64,000 bases of DNA from Curtobacterium sp. MCLR17_036 (GCF_003234445.2 NZ_CP126269.1:620001-684000); one strand, 5' to 3'. Positions 8,539-19,108 are shown, numbered from the stretch's first letter. Numbers and translations: made by a program. Notes: a model not told the origin generated them from the letters alone.

Positions 8539-9477
8539 ATGGCAGTGCTCGTCGAGGAACCACCCGTCCGGTCGGCGTCGACGCCGTCCGGCCCCGGCCG
8601 CCGGGGCAACCGTGCCGTCGGGACCGCTCGCGGCGCCTTCCCGACCTTCGCGGTCCCCGCGCTGGTCTGGTACGGCCTGTTCATGATCGGGCCGGTGCTC
8701 GCGATGATCATCATCGCGTTCCTCAGCTGGCCGGGCATGCTCGTCTCGCCGACCTTCGCGGGGCTCGACAACTTCCGGGTCCTGTTCTCGGACGAGACCT
8801 TCTGGGCGGCGGTCCGGAACAGCACCGTGCAGATCGTCGTCGGCCTGCCGATCATGATCGTGCTGGCGTTCCTGCTCGCGTTCCACGTCGTGCAGAAGCC
8901 GCGCGGGCACAGGGTGCTCCGCTACCTGCTCTTCATCCCGGCGCTCATCTCCGCGCCCGCCACCGCGATGATGTTCTACGCGATGCTGAACCCGGACGGC
9001 CTGGTGAACGGGGTGCTGGCGACCGTCGGCATCGGCGGCAAGGCCTGGCTCGCCGACCCCGCCACGGCCCTCGGCGCGCTCATCGTGGTCGACCTCTGGG
9101 CCGGCATCGGCTACTCGGCGGTGCTCATCGCGAGCCGCCTCGACGGCGTCGACGCCGAGGTCGTGCAGGCCGCCCGGATGGACGGCGCCGGCTCGTGGCG
9201 GCTCGCCTGGGGCGTGTACTGGCCGATCGCCCGCGACTTCATCGGCGTCGTCGCGATGCTCCAGTTCCTGGCGATGCTGTTCAGCTCGGCGCAGAACGTG
9301 CTCCTGCTGACCCAGGGCGGGCCGGGCACCGCCACCACGACGCTGTCGTACCTCGTGTACCAGAAGGCCTTCGTCGACACCGACCTCGGATACAGCCAGG
9401 CGGTCGGCGTCGTCCTGTTCGTCCTCGGGCTCGTCGGGATGTTCGTCATCCGCCGGGTCCTCCGCAAGACCCACTGA
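8539..9477 (+). CDS. Sugar ABC transporter permease (MalF/UgpA type)
   Basis: A 312-residue permease starting at ATG 8539 after GAAGGAG. It shows about six membrane helices and the cytoplasmic EAA loop (EVVQAARMDGAGSWRLAWGV, near residues 213-232) that contacts the ATPase. Fold and size match the MalF-like half of carbohydrate ABC importers. Second gene of the operon; it pairs with the next permease to form the channel. Confidence 0.92.
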   Translation: MAVLVEEPPVRSASTPSGPGRRGNRAVGTARGAFPTFAVPALVWYGLFMIGPVLAMIIIAFLSWPGMLVSPTFAGLDNFRVLFSDETFWAAVRNSTVQIVVGLPIMIVLAFLLAFHVVQKPRGHRVLRYLLFIPALISAPATAMMFYAMLNPDGLVNGVLATVGIGGKAWLADPATALGALIVVDLWAGIGYSAVLIASRLDGVDAEVVQAARMDGAGSWRLAWGVYWPIARDFIGVVAMLQFLAMLFSSAQNVLLLTQGGPGTATTTLSYLVYQKAFVDTDLGYSQAVGVVLFVLGLVGMFVIRRVLRKTH

Positions 9478-9500
9478 CCCACTGACCCCGGGAGACCACC

Positions 9501-10355
9501 ATGGCGAAGCCCACCGCCGGCATCCGGCTGCGCGACCGGATCGGTTCCATCACGAGCGGCACCGTGGCGTGGATCTACGCCGCCCTGCTGATCCTGCCGT
9601 TCTACTACTTCGTCGTCTCGTCCTTCAAGGACAACGACGGCATCTTCGAGTCCCCGCTCGCCCTGCCCGCCTCGTGGGACCTGTCGAACTTCACCGACGC
9701 GATCCGGCAGGCGTCGCTCGGCCCGGCGATCGCGAACTCCGTCATCACCACGGTGGCGGCGCTCGTGCTGACGCTCGTGCTCGCGCTGCCGGCGTCGTTC
9801 GCCCTGGCGCGGGCGACCGGCCGCGCGGGCCGCGTCGTCGAGGCGCTGTTCTCGCTCGGGTTCCTCATCCCGTCGTTCGCGGCGCTGTTCCCGACGTTCC
9901 TGCTCGCGGCCGGCATGGGCCTGTTCCACACCCGGACCTTCCTCGTGCTGCTGCTGCCCGCGACCGCCATGCCGCTCGCGGTCGTCATCCTGACCCAGTT
10001 CATGCGGACGATCCCGCGCGAACTCGAGGAGGCAGCGTCGATGGACGGCGCCTCGGCGTGGCAGGTCATGCGGCAGGTCTACCTGCCGATCTGCATCCCG
10101 GGCATCGCCACCGTGCTGCTGCTCAACTTCCTGTCGTTCTGGAACGAGTACCTGTACGCCCTGGTGCTCATCGGCCCGGACACCGCGCAGCGGACCATCC
10201 AGGTGGCGCTGCCGACGCTGAAGGTCGACGCGGGCACCGACTACGGGATGCTCATGGCCGGCACCCTGTTCACCCTGCTGCCGGTGTACCTCGTCTACTC
10301 GATCCTGCAGCGCCAGATGCAGCGCGCGCTGGTGTCCGGAGCGATCAAGGGATGA
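9501..10355 (+). CDS. Sugar ABC transporter permease (MalG/UgpE type)
   Basis: A 284-residue permease with six predicted helices and the EAA motif (ELEEAASMDGASAWQVMRQV, about residues 174-193) close to its C-terminal third, as in MalG-like proteins. It ends in an ATGA overlap with the GH3 gene, so import and hydrolysis are translationally coupled. Start at ATG 9501 follows GGGAG. Confidence 0.92.
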   Translation: MAKPTAGIRLRDRIGSITSGTVAWIYAALLILPFYYFVVSSFKDNDGIFESPLALPASWDLSNFTDAIRQASLGPAIANSVITTVAALVLTLVLALPASFALARATGRAGRVVEALFSLGFLIPSFAALFPTFLLAAGMGLFHTRTFLVLLLPATAMPLAVVILTQFMRTIPRELEEAASMDGASAWQVMRQVYLPICIPGIATVLLLNFLSFWNEYLYALVLIGPDTAQRTIQVALPTLKVDAGTDYGMLMAGTLFTLLPVYLVYSILQRQMQRALVSGAIKG

Positions 10356-12625
10356 CCGGGCACCCCACCGCGACCAGCCTCGACGTGCGCGCCCGGATCG
10401 GGCAGGTCAACCAGCGGCTCAAGGGGTGGGAGGCCGTCCGCTGGGTCGACGGCCGCCCCCGCATCACCGACGTGCTGCGCGCCGAGGTCGACCGCTGGGG
10501 CGGCATCGGCGCGGTGTACGGCGTGCTCCGCGCCGACCCGTGGTCGGGCGTGCACTGGGGGAACGGCACCCCGCCCGAGCGGTCGGCCGAGGCGTACGCG
10601 GCCGTGCAGGACCACGTCGTCGCGCACAGCGACGGTGGTGTCCCCACGCTCTTCGTCGAGGAGGTCCCGCACGGCCTGCAGGCCCTCGGCGGCACGACGG
10701 TCCCGGTGAACCTCGCCCTCGGCGCCGCGATGGACGAGCAGCTCGTCGAGGACCTCGCAGCCGCGGTCGCGGCGGAGGTCCGGGCGCGCGGCACCCACGT
10801 CGCCCTCGTCTCCGGCCTCGACGTCCTGCGTGACCCCCGATGGGGCCGGAGCGAGGAGTGCTGGTCGGAGGACGGCGCCCTCGCGGCGGTCATGGTCGCC
10901 GCGACCGTGCGCGGCATGCAGGGCGGCGGTGACGGCCCGATCGACGGACGGCACGTCGCCGTCGTCGCGAAGCACCTGGCCGGACAGGGTGCCGGCATCG
11001 GCGGTCGCAACGGCTCCGGCGCACCGATCGGCCGACGCGAACTCGCCGAGGTGCACCTGCCGCCGGCGCTCGCCGCGGCGCGTGCGCACGTCGCCGGGTT
11101 CATGGCCGCCTACAACGACGTCGACGGGGTGCCCTGCTGCGGCAACCGGGAGCTGCTCACCACGACGATCCGCGACGCCTGGGGGTGGGACGGGCTCGTG
11201 ATGGCCGACGGCACCGCCGTCGACCGACTGCGCGACGTCACGCCCGACCCGGCCTCTGCCGCGGCGCTCGCGCTCCGGGCCGGCGTCGACCTGAGCCTCT
11301 GGGACGACGCCTTCACCCACCTCGACGAAGCACTCGACCGCGGGCTCGTCGACCTGGCGGACCTCGACCGTGCGGCCGACCGCGTGCTCGCCCTGAAGCG
11401 GCGCGTCGGGCTGCTCGGCACGCCGCCGGCCCCGGTCGAGCACCGGACACCGCCGGAGCGCTCCACGCTGCTGCTCGCCGAGCATGCGGCCCGGCGGGCG
11501 GTGGTGGCCCTCGGCGGGCCGCTCCCGACCATCGCCGCCGACGCCGTCGTGGCCGTCGTCGGCCCGAACGCCGACGACGTCGACGCGCTGCTCGGCGACT
11601 ACGCGCCGCCGCGGCCGCCCGTCGACCCCGGTGCGTCCACCGTGCGCTCCGCCCTGGAGGCCCGGCTCGGCCCCGACCGGATCCGCAGCGCCCGGGGCAG
11701 TCACCTCCGCCACCCGCTGCCGGGCCCCGACGGGATCGCCGCGGTGGACGCGGCGCTCGCCGACGCCGATGTCGCGGTCGTGGTCCTCGGCGGGTCGAGC
11801 CGCCGCGCCTACGACGACGGCTTCGAGGACAACGGCGCGGTCAGCGGTCCGGCACCGGACACGACGAACGGCGAGGGGGTCGACCTGGCCTCCGTCGCGG
11901 TGCCCGAGGCGCAGCTCGACGTCCTCCGCGCCGCGCGGGGGAGCGGTCTGCCCGTCGTGGCGGTCGTCGTCGACGGCCGGCCCAGGGTCCTGACCGAGGT
12001 GTTCGCCCTGGCCGACAGCGTGCTGGTCGTCCCGTTCCCGGGGCCCACCGGCGGCGGGGCCGTCGTCGACGTGCTGCTCGGCGCCCCGGCCGAGGGGCGG
12101 CTCCCCGCGACCTGGCCCGGCGCGGACGGCGTGCTGCCGGTCGCCCACGACGAACGCCTCGAGACGGCGCGCGGCTACGTGGACGTCGCCGCGTCGCCGA
12201 CCGTCACCGGTGCACCCGGACCGGGAGCCGGCATCCAGGTGGAACTGGCGGACGGGAGCGACGCGGTGACGGCCGTGCGCCTCCTGGCCGGGGGCACGGT
12301 GACCGTCCCGGTGACGGTGCGCAACGCATCGGACGTGCCCCGTCGGGTCTCGGTGCCACTGTGGGGGCGGCGACGCGAACCGGGCGTGCGGCCGCGGCGT
12401 CGGCGGCTGCTCGACCTGGTGACCGTGGACGTGCCGCCGGGCACGACCGTCGAGACCGCGTTCGCCCTCGGACTCGACGCGCTCGGCACGTGGGACGCTG
12501 GTCTGCAGCTCGGTGCACGGCCGCTCGACCTGGACTGCTGGACGGACGACGTGCTCGATCCGCCCGGGTCGACGCGGACCGTCCGTGTCACCGACGGACA
12601 GGAGGCAGTGCGATGGGTGTCGTGA
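10352..12625 (+). CDS. Glycoside hydrolase family 3 (beta-glycosidase)
   Basis: The 757-residue protein starts at ATG 10352, overlapping the permease stop by 4 nt. The family 3 N-terminal barrel is recognisable: the DPRWGRSEECWSED block, the KHLAGQG block (residues 207-213) and the nucleophile aspartate D286 in GLVMADG. A second alpha/beta sandwich domain and a fibronectin-like C-terminal domain follow. No signal peptide, so it acts inside the cell on imported sugars. GH3 enzymes remove terminal beta-glucose, N-acetylglucosamine or xylose; the specificity here is open, but the mannosidase neighbours suggest trimming of a mannose-containing glycan. Confidence 0.88.
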   Translation: MTGHPTATSLDVRARIGQVNQRLKGWEAVRWVDGRPRITDVLRAEVDRWGGIGAVYGVLRADPWSGVHWGNGTPPERSAEAYAAVQDHVVAHSDGGVPTLFVEEVPHGLQALGGTTVPVNLALGAAMDEQLVEDLAAAVAAEVRARGTHVALVSGLDVLRDPRWGRSEECWSEDGALAAVMVAATVRGMQGGGDGPIDGRHVAVVAKHLAGQGAGIGGRNGSGAPIGRRELAEVHLPPALAAARAHVAGFMAAYNDVDGVPCCGNRELLTTTIRDAWGWDGLVMADGTAVDRLRDVTPDPASAAALALRAGVDLSLWDDAFTHLDEALDRGLVDLADLDRAADRVLALKRRVGLLGTPPAPVEHRTPPERSTLLLAEHAARRAVVALGGPLPTIAADAVVAVVGPNADDVDALLGDYAPPRPPVDPGASTVRSALEARLGPDRIRSARGSHLRHPLPGPDGIAAVDAALADADVAVVVLGGSSRRAYDDGFEDNGAVSGPAPDTTNGEGVDLASVAVPEAQLDVLRAARGSGLPVVAVVVDGRPRVLTEVFALADSVLVVPFPGPTGGGAVVDVLLGAPAEGRLPATWPGADGVLPVAHDERLETARGYVDVAASPTVTGAPGPGAGIQVELADGSDAVTAVRLLAGGTVTVPVTVRNASDVPRRVSVPLWGRRREPGVRPRRRRLLDLVTVDVPPGTTVETAFALGLDALGTWDAGLQLGARPLDLDCWTDDVLDPPGSTRTVRVTDGQEAVRWVS

Positions 12626-13896
12626 CGCAGGTGCGGCTCGAGGAGGTCACCCCGACCCTGGTCGCGGCGGCCGACCGGGTGCGGACCACGATCGGGGTCG
12701 AGGTCGGCGACCGCGTCGAGCGCGCGCTCGTGCGGACCCTGCGCGACACCATCACGCTCGACGACGACGGCGCCTTCGTCATCACGGGGGACATCCCGGC
12801 GATGTGGCTCCGCGACTCGACGACCCAGATGACGCCGTACCTGCGCTTCGTCGCGGACGACGCGGTGCTCGCCGACCTGCTCTGGGCGGTCGTGCGCCGG
12901 CAGCTCCGGCTCGTCGAGCACGACCCCTACGCCAACTCGTTCAACCGTGAGCCGAACGGCGCGCACTACGACGAGGACGACCTCAACGCGGACCCGCTGG
13001 TGTGGGAGCAGAAGTACGAGGTCGACAGCCTCGCCTACCCGGTGACGTTCGCACACGCGCTGTGGCGGGCGACCGGGCGCACCGACGTGCTCGACGAGCG
13101 GGCGCACCGGGTGTTCCGGACGATCGTCGCGCAGTGGCGTGCCGAGCAGGACCACGACGCGTCGGCGTACCGCTTCGTCCGCGACGGCGCGATCCCGACC
13201 GAGACCCTGGCACGGGACGGCCGCGGCACCCCGGTCGCGGTGACCGGCATGACCTGGTGCGCGTTCCGCCCCTCGGACGACGCCTGCACGTACGGCTACA
13301 ACGTGCCGGCGAACCTGTTCGCGGCCGAGGCGCTGCTCGCCGTCGCGGCGATCGCGCGCGAGGTCTGGGCCGACACCGGCCTGGCGGACGACGCCGACCT
13401 GCTGCGGAGCGCGATCACCGACGGCGTCCGACGGCACGGCATCGTGCCGGGGCCGTCGGGGACGGACGTGTACGCGTACGAGGTCGACGGGCTCGGCGGC
13501 GTGCTGCTCATGGACGACGCGAACACCCCGTCGCTGCTGTCCCTGCCGCTGTCCGCGCCGTCGGTGGTCGACCGCGCGGTGTGGGCGGCGACGCAGGAGT
13601 TCGTCCTGTCGCCGGCGAACCCGTACTGGTCGAGCGGTGCTGCGGCGGCCGGGGTCGGCAGCCCGCACACGCTGCCGAACCGGGTGTGGCCGATCGCCCT
13701 GGCGGTCGGGGGACTCGTCTCCGGGTCGCCCGCACGGCGGCGGCGGCTTCTCGACGTGCTCGTGGCGACGGACGGCGGCACCGGCGACATGCACGAGGCG
13801 TTCGACGTCGACGACCCGACGCGGTACTCGCGACCGTGGTTCTCGTGGGCCGACGCGATGTTCTGCGAACTGGCGCTCGCGGCCGCCGACGACTGA
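12613..13896 (+). CDS. GH125 exo-alpha-1,6-mannosidase
   Basis: A 427-residue (alpha/alpha)6-type enzyme starting at ATG 12613, inside the end of the GH3 gene (13-nt overlap). Family 125 signatures are clear: MWLRDST near residue 64, WEQKYEVDSL near 131, RPSDDA (D222/D223, general-acid region) and MHEAFD with E395 near the C-terminus (general base in characterised members). The family is inverting, metal-independent and specific for non-reducing alpha-1,6-mannose. Together with GH5, GH3 and the importer it defines a mannan or N-glycan utilisation locus. Cytoplasmic, as no signal peptide is seen. Confidence 0.9.
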   Translation: MGVVTQVRLEEVTPTLVAAADRVRTTIGVEVGDRVERALVRTLRDTITLDDDGAFVITGDIPAMWLRDSTTQMTPYLRFVADDAVLADLLWAVVRRQLRLVEHDPYANSFNREPNGAHYDEDDLNADPLVWEQKYEVDSLAYPVTFAHALWRATGRTDVLDERAHRVFRTIVAQWRAEQDHDASAYRFVRDGAIPTETLARDGRGTPVAVTGMTWCAFRPSDDACTYGYNVPANLFAAEALLAVAAIAREVWADTGLADDADLLRSAITDGVRRHGIVPGPSGTDVYAYEVDGLGGVLLMDDANTPSLLSLPLSAPSVVDRAVWAATQEFVLSPANPYWSSGAAAAGVGSPHTLPNRVWPIALAVGGLVSGSPARRRRLLDVLVATDGGTGDMHEAFDVDDPTRYSRPWFSWADAMFCELALAAADD

Positions 13897-13903
13897 GCGG
13901 TCG

Positions 13904-14803
13904 TCAGGCCATCGCCTGCTCGAGCGCCTCCTGGAAGCGCTCGTCGACCTCGATGCGCATCGCCCCGGACTCCGGGTCGAACGACGACACGATGCTCACC
14001 TCGCCGTCGCGGGCGAACAGCAGCCGGTCGCTCAGCACACCGCCGGGTGCTCCCCGCGGATCGGACACGAGCTGGACGAGTGCTCCCGCCAGCGTGTTCA
14101 CCGCGGTCAGGCTGTCGGCGTCGCGGATCGGGACGGCGAGCAGCAGGTGCCGGTGCGGGATCGCGATGACCGCCCCGTACGGCAGCGCCCCGAGCACGGC
14201 GGGCAGGTTGACGGCCTTCGACGCGGTGAACAGCGACTCGCCCTCGACGACGACGAACCCGGGGGCGACCTCGCTCTGCTGGTCGACCGGCTCGTCGTCG
14301 CTGTTCAGCTGGCCGATCGCGAAGAGCTCGTCGATGCCGAGCGGCAGCCGGTGCACCGTCTCGGCGGAGAGCGTCGCGACGGTCGTCGGGAAGTCCACGC
14401 AGAGCGCCGCGACCACGCCCGGCACGAACGGCCGCGCGTAGGACAGGTCGATGCCGTCCGGACCCCGCTCGGCGAGCAGCCGCAGCCGGATGCGCTGCCG
14501 GAGCTCGTCGGGGGACATGTCCTCGGCCGCCGGGTCGCTCCGCGACGCGAGCATGGCGTCGAGGTGGCGTCGGACCGCGGCCTCCTGCGTGGCGGTGTCG
14601 GCCCCCTCGAGCATGCCCGCGAGGTTGCCGAACAGGTAGACCTGCCCGTCGGAACCGCGCAGCCGGGCGGCCGACGGGTCGTCCGCCGGCCCCTCGACCG
14701 TGGTCTCGACGCCCCGCTCAGCGAGCACGCGCCGCGCGAGTACGACGAGCGACGGTGCCGCTCCCGGTCCCGGTTCCCGCTTCTTCCGTCCGAACAACCC
14801 CAT
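13904..14803 (-). CDS. Conserved hypothetical cytoplasmic protein
   Basis: A 299-residue protein from ATG 14803 (MGLFGRKKREPG). No membrane segment or signal is visible. The basic N-terminus is followed by an alpha/beta region rich in VAALCVDFP and GALPYGAVIAIPHRHLLLAVPI strands, resembling the DUF1444/YtpQ-like style, but I cannot place it firmly. It is convergent with the GH125 gene (7 bp apart) and lies 34 bp downstream of phosphoglucomutase on the same strand, so it is probably the second gene of a pgm transcript. Confidence 0.55.
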   Translation of the reverse strand: MGLFGRKKREPGPGAAPSLVVLARRVLAERGVETTVEGPADDPSAARLRGSDGQVYLFGNLAGMLEGADTATQEAAVRRHLDAMLASRSDPAAEDMSPDELRQRIRLRLLAERGPDGIDLSYARPFVPGVVAALCVDFPTTVATLSAETVHRLPLGIDELFAIGQLNSDDEPVDQQSEVAPGFVVVEGESLFTASKAVNLPAVLGALPYGAVIAIPHRHLLLAVPIRDADSLTAVNTLAGALVQLVSDPRGAPGGVLSDRLLFARDGEVSIVSSFDPESGAMRIEVDERFQEALEQAMA

Positions 14804-14837
14804 GACGTCCCCGTCCCCCCTCGTGGTCCGCTCGTGC

Positions 14838-16457
<1,620 letters not shown>

Positions 16458-16507
16458 GGACCCATCCTGGCATCGCGCAGCCGATCGCGTCCGGCCGGTA
16501 CACAGCA

Positions 16508-16543
16508 CGACGCCGCCCGGCCGGGGAGGGCCGGGCGGCGTCG
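16508..16543 (-). terminator. Strong stem-loop terminator
   Basis: A perfect 15-bp GC stem (arms 16508-16522 and 16529-16543) with a 6-nt loop lies 18 bp after the stop of the small gene at 16562-16807 and just before pgm. Confidence 0.7.
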
Positions 16544-16561
16544 GTGTGCGCCGGTGGTCGG

Positions 16562-16807
16562 TCAGGCCGTGCGGAAGGACCCCGTGGCGGTGCGGAACGA
16601 GCCCGTCACCGTCCGGGTCGAGGCCGTCGACGTGCCGGGGCGCATGCGCTGGGTGTCCACGAAGCGTCCGAGACGCCCGGTCACCGGAGCGCCGGTGTAG
16701 GTGCCGATCGGTTCGGCGGTGCGGCTGCCCGTGTAGGTACCGCGGTCGTCACGCCCGCCGATCCCGGACACGAAGCTGCCGCCGAACGGGAAGGTGCTGT
16801 TCGTCAT
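16562..16807 (-). CDS. Small repetitive hypothetical protein
   Basis: An 81-residue protein from ATG 16807, preceded on its strand by GAGGAGACCACC. It is low in hydrophobic residues and contains internal near-repeats: GTYTGSRTAEPIGTYTGAP in the middle and TVTGSFRTATGSFRTA at the C-terminus. No domain is recognised. The Thr/Gly/Ser repeats resemble short actinobacterial proteins of unknown role. It stands alone between a 33-bp palindrome upstream and a strong terminator downstream, which supports it being a real transcription unit. Confidence 0.6.
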   Translation of the reverse strand: MTNSTFPFGGSFVSGIGGRDDRGTYTGSRTAEPIGTYTGAPVTGRLGRFVDTQRMRPGTSTASTRTVTGSFRTATGSFRTA

Positions 16808-16887
16808 GGTGGTCTCCTCGGTGTGTGGCGACGTCGAGGGACACCGGTCCGGCGGCCCTGTCGCCGTCGGCTGGTGCCACCACCCTA

Positions 16888-16920
16888 CGTCCTTCTCTTG
16901 CATGATGCAAGAAAAGGACG
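16888..16920 (-). terminator. 33-bp near-perfect palindrome after the methyltransferase operon
   Basis: Sixteen-base arms meet at a single central base (core TCTTGCATGATGCAAGA at 16896-16912), with one mismatched pair. It starts 3 bp after the methyltransferase stop, the position of a terminator, but it also lies upstream of the next gene and could bind a regulator. Confidence 0.5.
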
Positions 16921-16922
16921 GC

Positions 16923-17585
16923 TCAGGCCACGAGCTCGCAGAAGCTGCGGCCCTCGACCGTCCAGCTCTGGCGGGCCACCAGGCCGGCAGCGGCCGCGTG
17001 CCGGTGCAGCGCGTCGAGCCCGACCTCGGCCCAGGGGAAGCCGGCGCTCTCGTGGCCGTCGGCGTCCATCACGCGGGCCGTGTAGACACGGTCGGCGAGC
17101 GGGTCCGGGTTCGTCTCGACGACCACACGGCCGCCCTCGCGGACGATCGAGCGACAGCGGCCGAGGAGCGCCGCGGGGTCGCCGCCGATGCCGATGTTGC
17201 CGTCGATGACCAGTGCCGTGTCCCAGTGGCCCTCGTCGGGCACCGGGTCGAAGACCGAGCCCTGCAGCGCGGTGCCGCCGGAGCGTCGGGCGATGGCGAC
17301 GGCCTCGGCCGACACGTCCACGCCGAGCGAGGGGAGGCCGAGCTGGGCGGCGGCGACGAGCATCCGGCCCGGACCGCAGCCGATGTCGATGACCGCGCCG
17401 TCGACGTTCTCGAGCAGCGAGCGGTCCACCTGGTCGGCGGCGGCGCTCCACCGGCCGACGTCGAGCGTCGTCACCTCGCCGGGGCGGTCCGGGTCGGTCA
17501 GGCGGAGGCGACCGTCGGTGCGCAGGGCGCGGGCGTAGGGCTCGCCGCCGCCGGCGCCGAACGTGACGGGTGCGTGCATGGTCAT
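16923..17585 (-). CDS. Class I SAM-dependent methyltransferase
   Basis: A 220-residue Rossmann methyltransferase from ATG 17585. Motif I is AVIDIGCGPGRMLVAAAQLG (residues about 64-83), the acidic post-I residue is in SLGVDVS, and motif IV is DTALVIDGNIG. It is the last gene of a three-gene operon and overlaps the DUF2064 gene by 4 nt. Substrate unknown. The linked glycosyltransferase and nucleotidyltransferase-like genes suggest modification of a glycolipid or small metabolite. Confidence 0.85.
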   Translation of the reverse strand: MTMHAPVTFGAGGGEPYARALRTDGRLRLTDPDRPGEVTTLDVGRWSAAADQVDRSLLENVDGAVIDIGCGPGRMLVAAAQLGLPSLGVDVSAEAVAIARRSGGTALQGSVFDPVPDEGHWDTALVIDGNIGIGGDPAALLGRCRSIVREGGRVVVETNPDPLADRVYTARVMDADGHESAGFPWAEVGLDALHRHAAAAGLVARQSWTVEGRSFCELVA

Positions 17586-18214
17586 CGGGAGCTCCCAACG
17601 GTCTCGGCTCGGAGTGCCTCGGCGAAGCCGGAGCCCGGCACGAGGGCGGCGACGCGCTCGGCGTCCGGGATGGTGTCGACGTCGAGCAGCTCGCCGAGGT
17701 CACCGGTGTCGAGGCCGGCCTCGACCAGCCGTGCGCGCTGCACGGCCCCGGTGTCGTCCTGCGACATCGGGACGCCGCGGAGCAGGTCGCCGGAGGGGTC
17801 GCGCAGGTACAGCGACCAGAAGCCGCCGTCCTCGGCGGGGCCGAACCAGGCGTCGCGGCCCGGTTCGTCGAAGACCGGTGCGAGGTCGGCGACGGTCACC
17901 TGCGGCGTGTCCATGCCGACCAGCAGCGTCGGGCCGTCGACCGTGTCGAAGAGGAAGCCGAGGCGCTCGTCGAGGCCGCCGCCGGGCTGGTGCAGGACGT
18001 CGAAGCCCTCGGCACCGTCCGGCAGTACCTGGCCGTCGAAGAACAGCAGCCGACGGGCCGCGGGCAGGGCGCGCACGGTGGCCAGGGTGTCGGCGAGGCT
18101 CGCGGCGGCGACACGGGCGGCGCCCTCCGGGGTGAGCGCCGGCGTCAGCCGGGTCTTCACCTTGCCGGGCAGGCACTCCTTCGCGACCACGGCCACGGTG
18201 ATCCCCGTGCTCAC
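17582..18214 (-). CDS. DUF2064 / TIGR04282-type glycosyltransferase-like protein
   Basis: A 210-residue protein starting at GTG 18214, overlapping the glycosyltransferase stop by 4 nt. The N-terminus AVVAKECLPGKVKTRL is the nucleotidyltransferase-like KxRL signature of this family, and LLVGMDTPQVTVADL and AEDGGFWSLYL match its conserved blocks. The fold is related to GT-A sugar-nucleotide transferases. The exact reaction is not established for the family. It is almost always paired with a family 2 glycosyltransferase, as here. Confidence 0.8.
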   Translation of the reverse strand: MSTGITVAVVAKECLPGKVKTRLTPALTPEGAARVAAASLADTLATVRALPAARRLLFFDGQVLPDGAEGFDVLHQPGGGLDERLGFLFDTVDGPTLLVGMDTPQVTVADLAPVFDEPGRDAWFGPAEDGGFWSLYLRDPSGDLLRGVPMSQDDTGAVQRARLVEAGLDTGDLGELLDVDTIPDAERVAALVPGSGFAEALRAETVGSSR

Positions 18215-18957
18215 GAGCGGACCTCCTCGACGGCGGTGGAGCCGGCCACGGGGCGGGCCGCCGCGGGCGCGACGACGCGACCCCGGGCCTCCCGGCGGTA
18301 GGCGCGCAGCAGTCGGGACATGTCGCGGACGGCGTTGACGGTGCCGCGCAGCGTCCCCGTCACCTTGCTGTCGCCGATGCGCTGGGCGTACCCGATGTCG
18401 GACTCGTCGACGCGCCAGCCGGCGGCGTGCGCGGCGAGCACCATCTCGAGCGGGTAGCCGCTGCGGCGGTCCTGCAGGTCGAGCGTGACGAGGTCCTCGC
18501 GGCGCATGACGCGCATCGGTCCGAGGTCGCGCAGCCGGTACCCGGTCGCGCGGTGCATGAGGACGGCGAGCACGCGGTTCGCGAAGCGTGCGTGCGGTGC
18601 CCACGCGCCCTTGCCCGTCGGGACGCGGCGGCCCAGGGCCAGGTCGACGCGGCCGCTGGCGACCCGGTCGACGAGCGGGGGGAGCTCGGCCGGGTCCATC
18701 GACGCGTCGGCGTCGCAGAACGCGACGTAGTCGGCGGTGGCGGCGGCGACGCCCGCGGCGCAGGCGGAGCCGAAGCCCTTGCGGGGCTCGGTGACCACGG
18801 TCGCGCCGAGTGCGCGTGCGACGTCGGCGGACCCGTCGGTGGAGCCGTTGTCGACGACGATTGCCCGGTACCCGCTCGGCAGGCGCCCGATGACCTTCGG
18901 CAGGGCATCCGCCTCGTCGAGGCAGGGCAGGATCACATCGACACGCATACCGGGCAT
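18211..18957 (-). CDS. Family 2 glycosyltransferase
   Basis: About 248 residues, starting at ATG 18957 (MPGMRVDVILPCLDEA); ATG 18948 is equally possible. The GT-A core is clear: VILPCLDEADAL, AIVVDNGSTDGS, the DxD-like metal site FCDADASMDP, and LGRRVPTGKGAW. It is of the dolichol-phosphate-mannose-synthase-like style and lacks transmembrane helices. It transfers sugar from a nucleotide donor, probably at the cytoplasmic membrane face. First gene of a 4-nt-overlapping operon with DUF2064 and methyltransferase genes. Confidence 0.87.
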   Translation of the reverse strand: MPGMRVDVILPCLDEADALPKVIGRLPSGYRAIVVDNGSTDGSADVARALGATVVTEPRKGFGSACAAGVAAATADYVAFCDADASMDPAELPPLVDRVASGRVDLALGRRVPTGKGAWAPHARFANRVLAVLMHRATGYRLRDLGPMRVMRREDLVTLDLQDRRSGYPLEMVLAAHAAGWRVDESDIGYAQRIGDSKVTGTLRGTVNAVRDMSRLLRAYRREARGRVVAPAAARPVAGSTAVEEVRS

Positions 18958-18985
18958 TCGGTGCGGTCCACCGGGTCGACGGGTC

Positions 18986-19011
18986 TGTTGTGTCATGCAC
19001 CCGACACAACA
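18986..19011. promoter_or_regulatory. Operator-like 9-bp inverted repeat upstream of the glycosyltransferase operon
   Basis: TGTTGTGTC and GACACAACA, perfect 9-bp arms separated by 8 nt, lie 29 bp before the operon start. The A/T-containing arms in a GC-rich region suggest a protein-binding site. Confidence 0.45.
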
Positions 19012-19108
19012 CGACGAAGCCGTCAGGAGTACGTGTGTCGACCAATTGATGGACGTTCCGCGCACTTCCCGGGCGCGCCCGCCCCTGGACTGGGGGCGTC
19101 CGCGCGAC

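Noticed and set aside
9569..10351. Upstream extension of the GH3 frame through the permease gene
   Set aside because: The frame is only open by GC bias; the GH3 start is the ATGA overlap at 10352.
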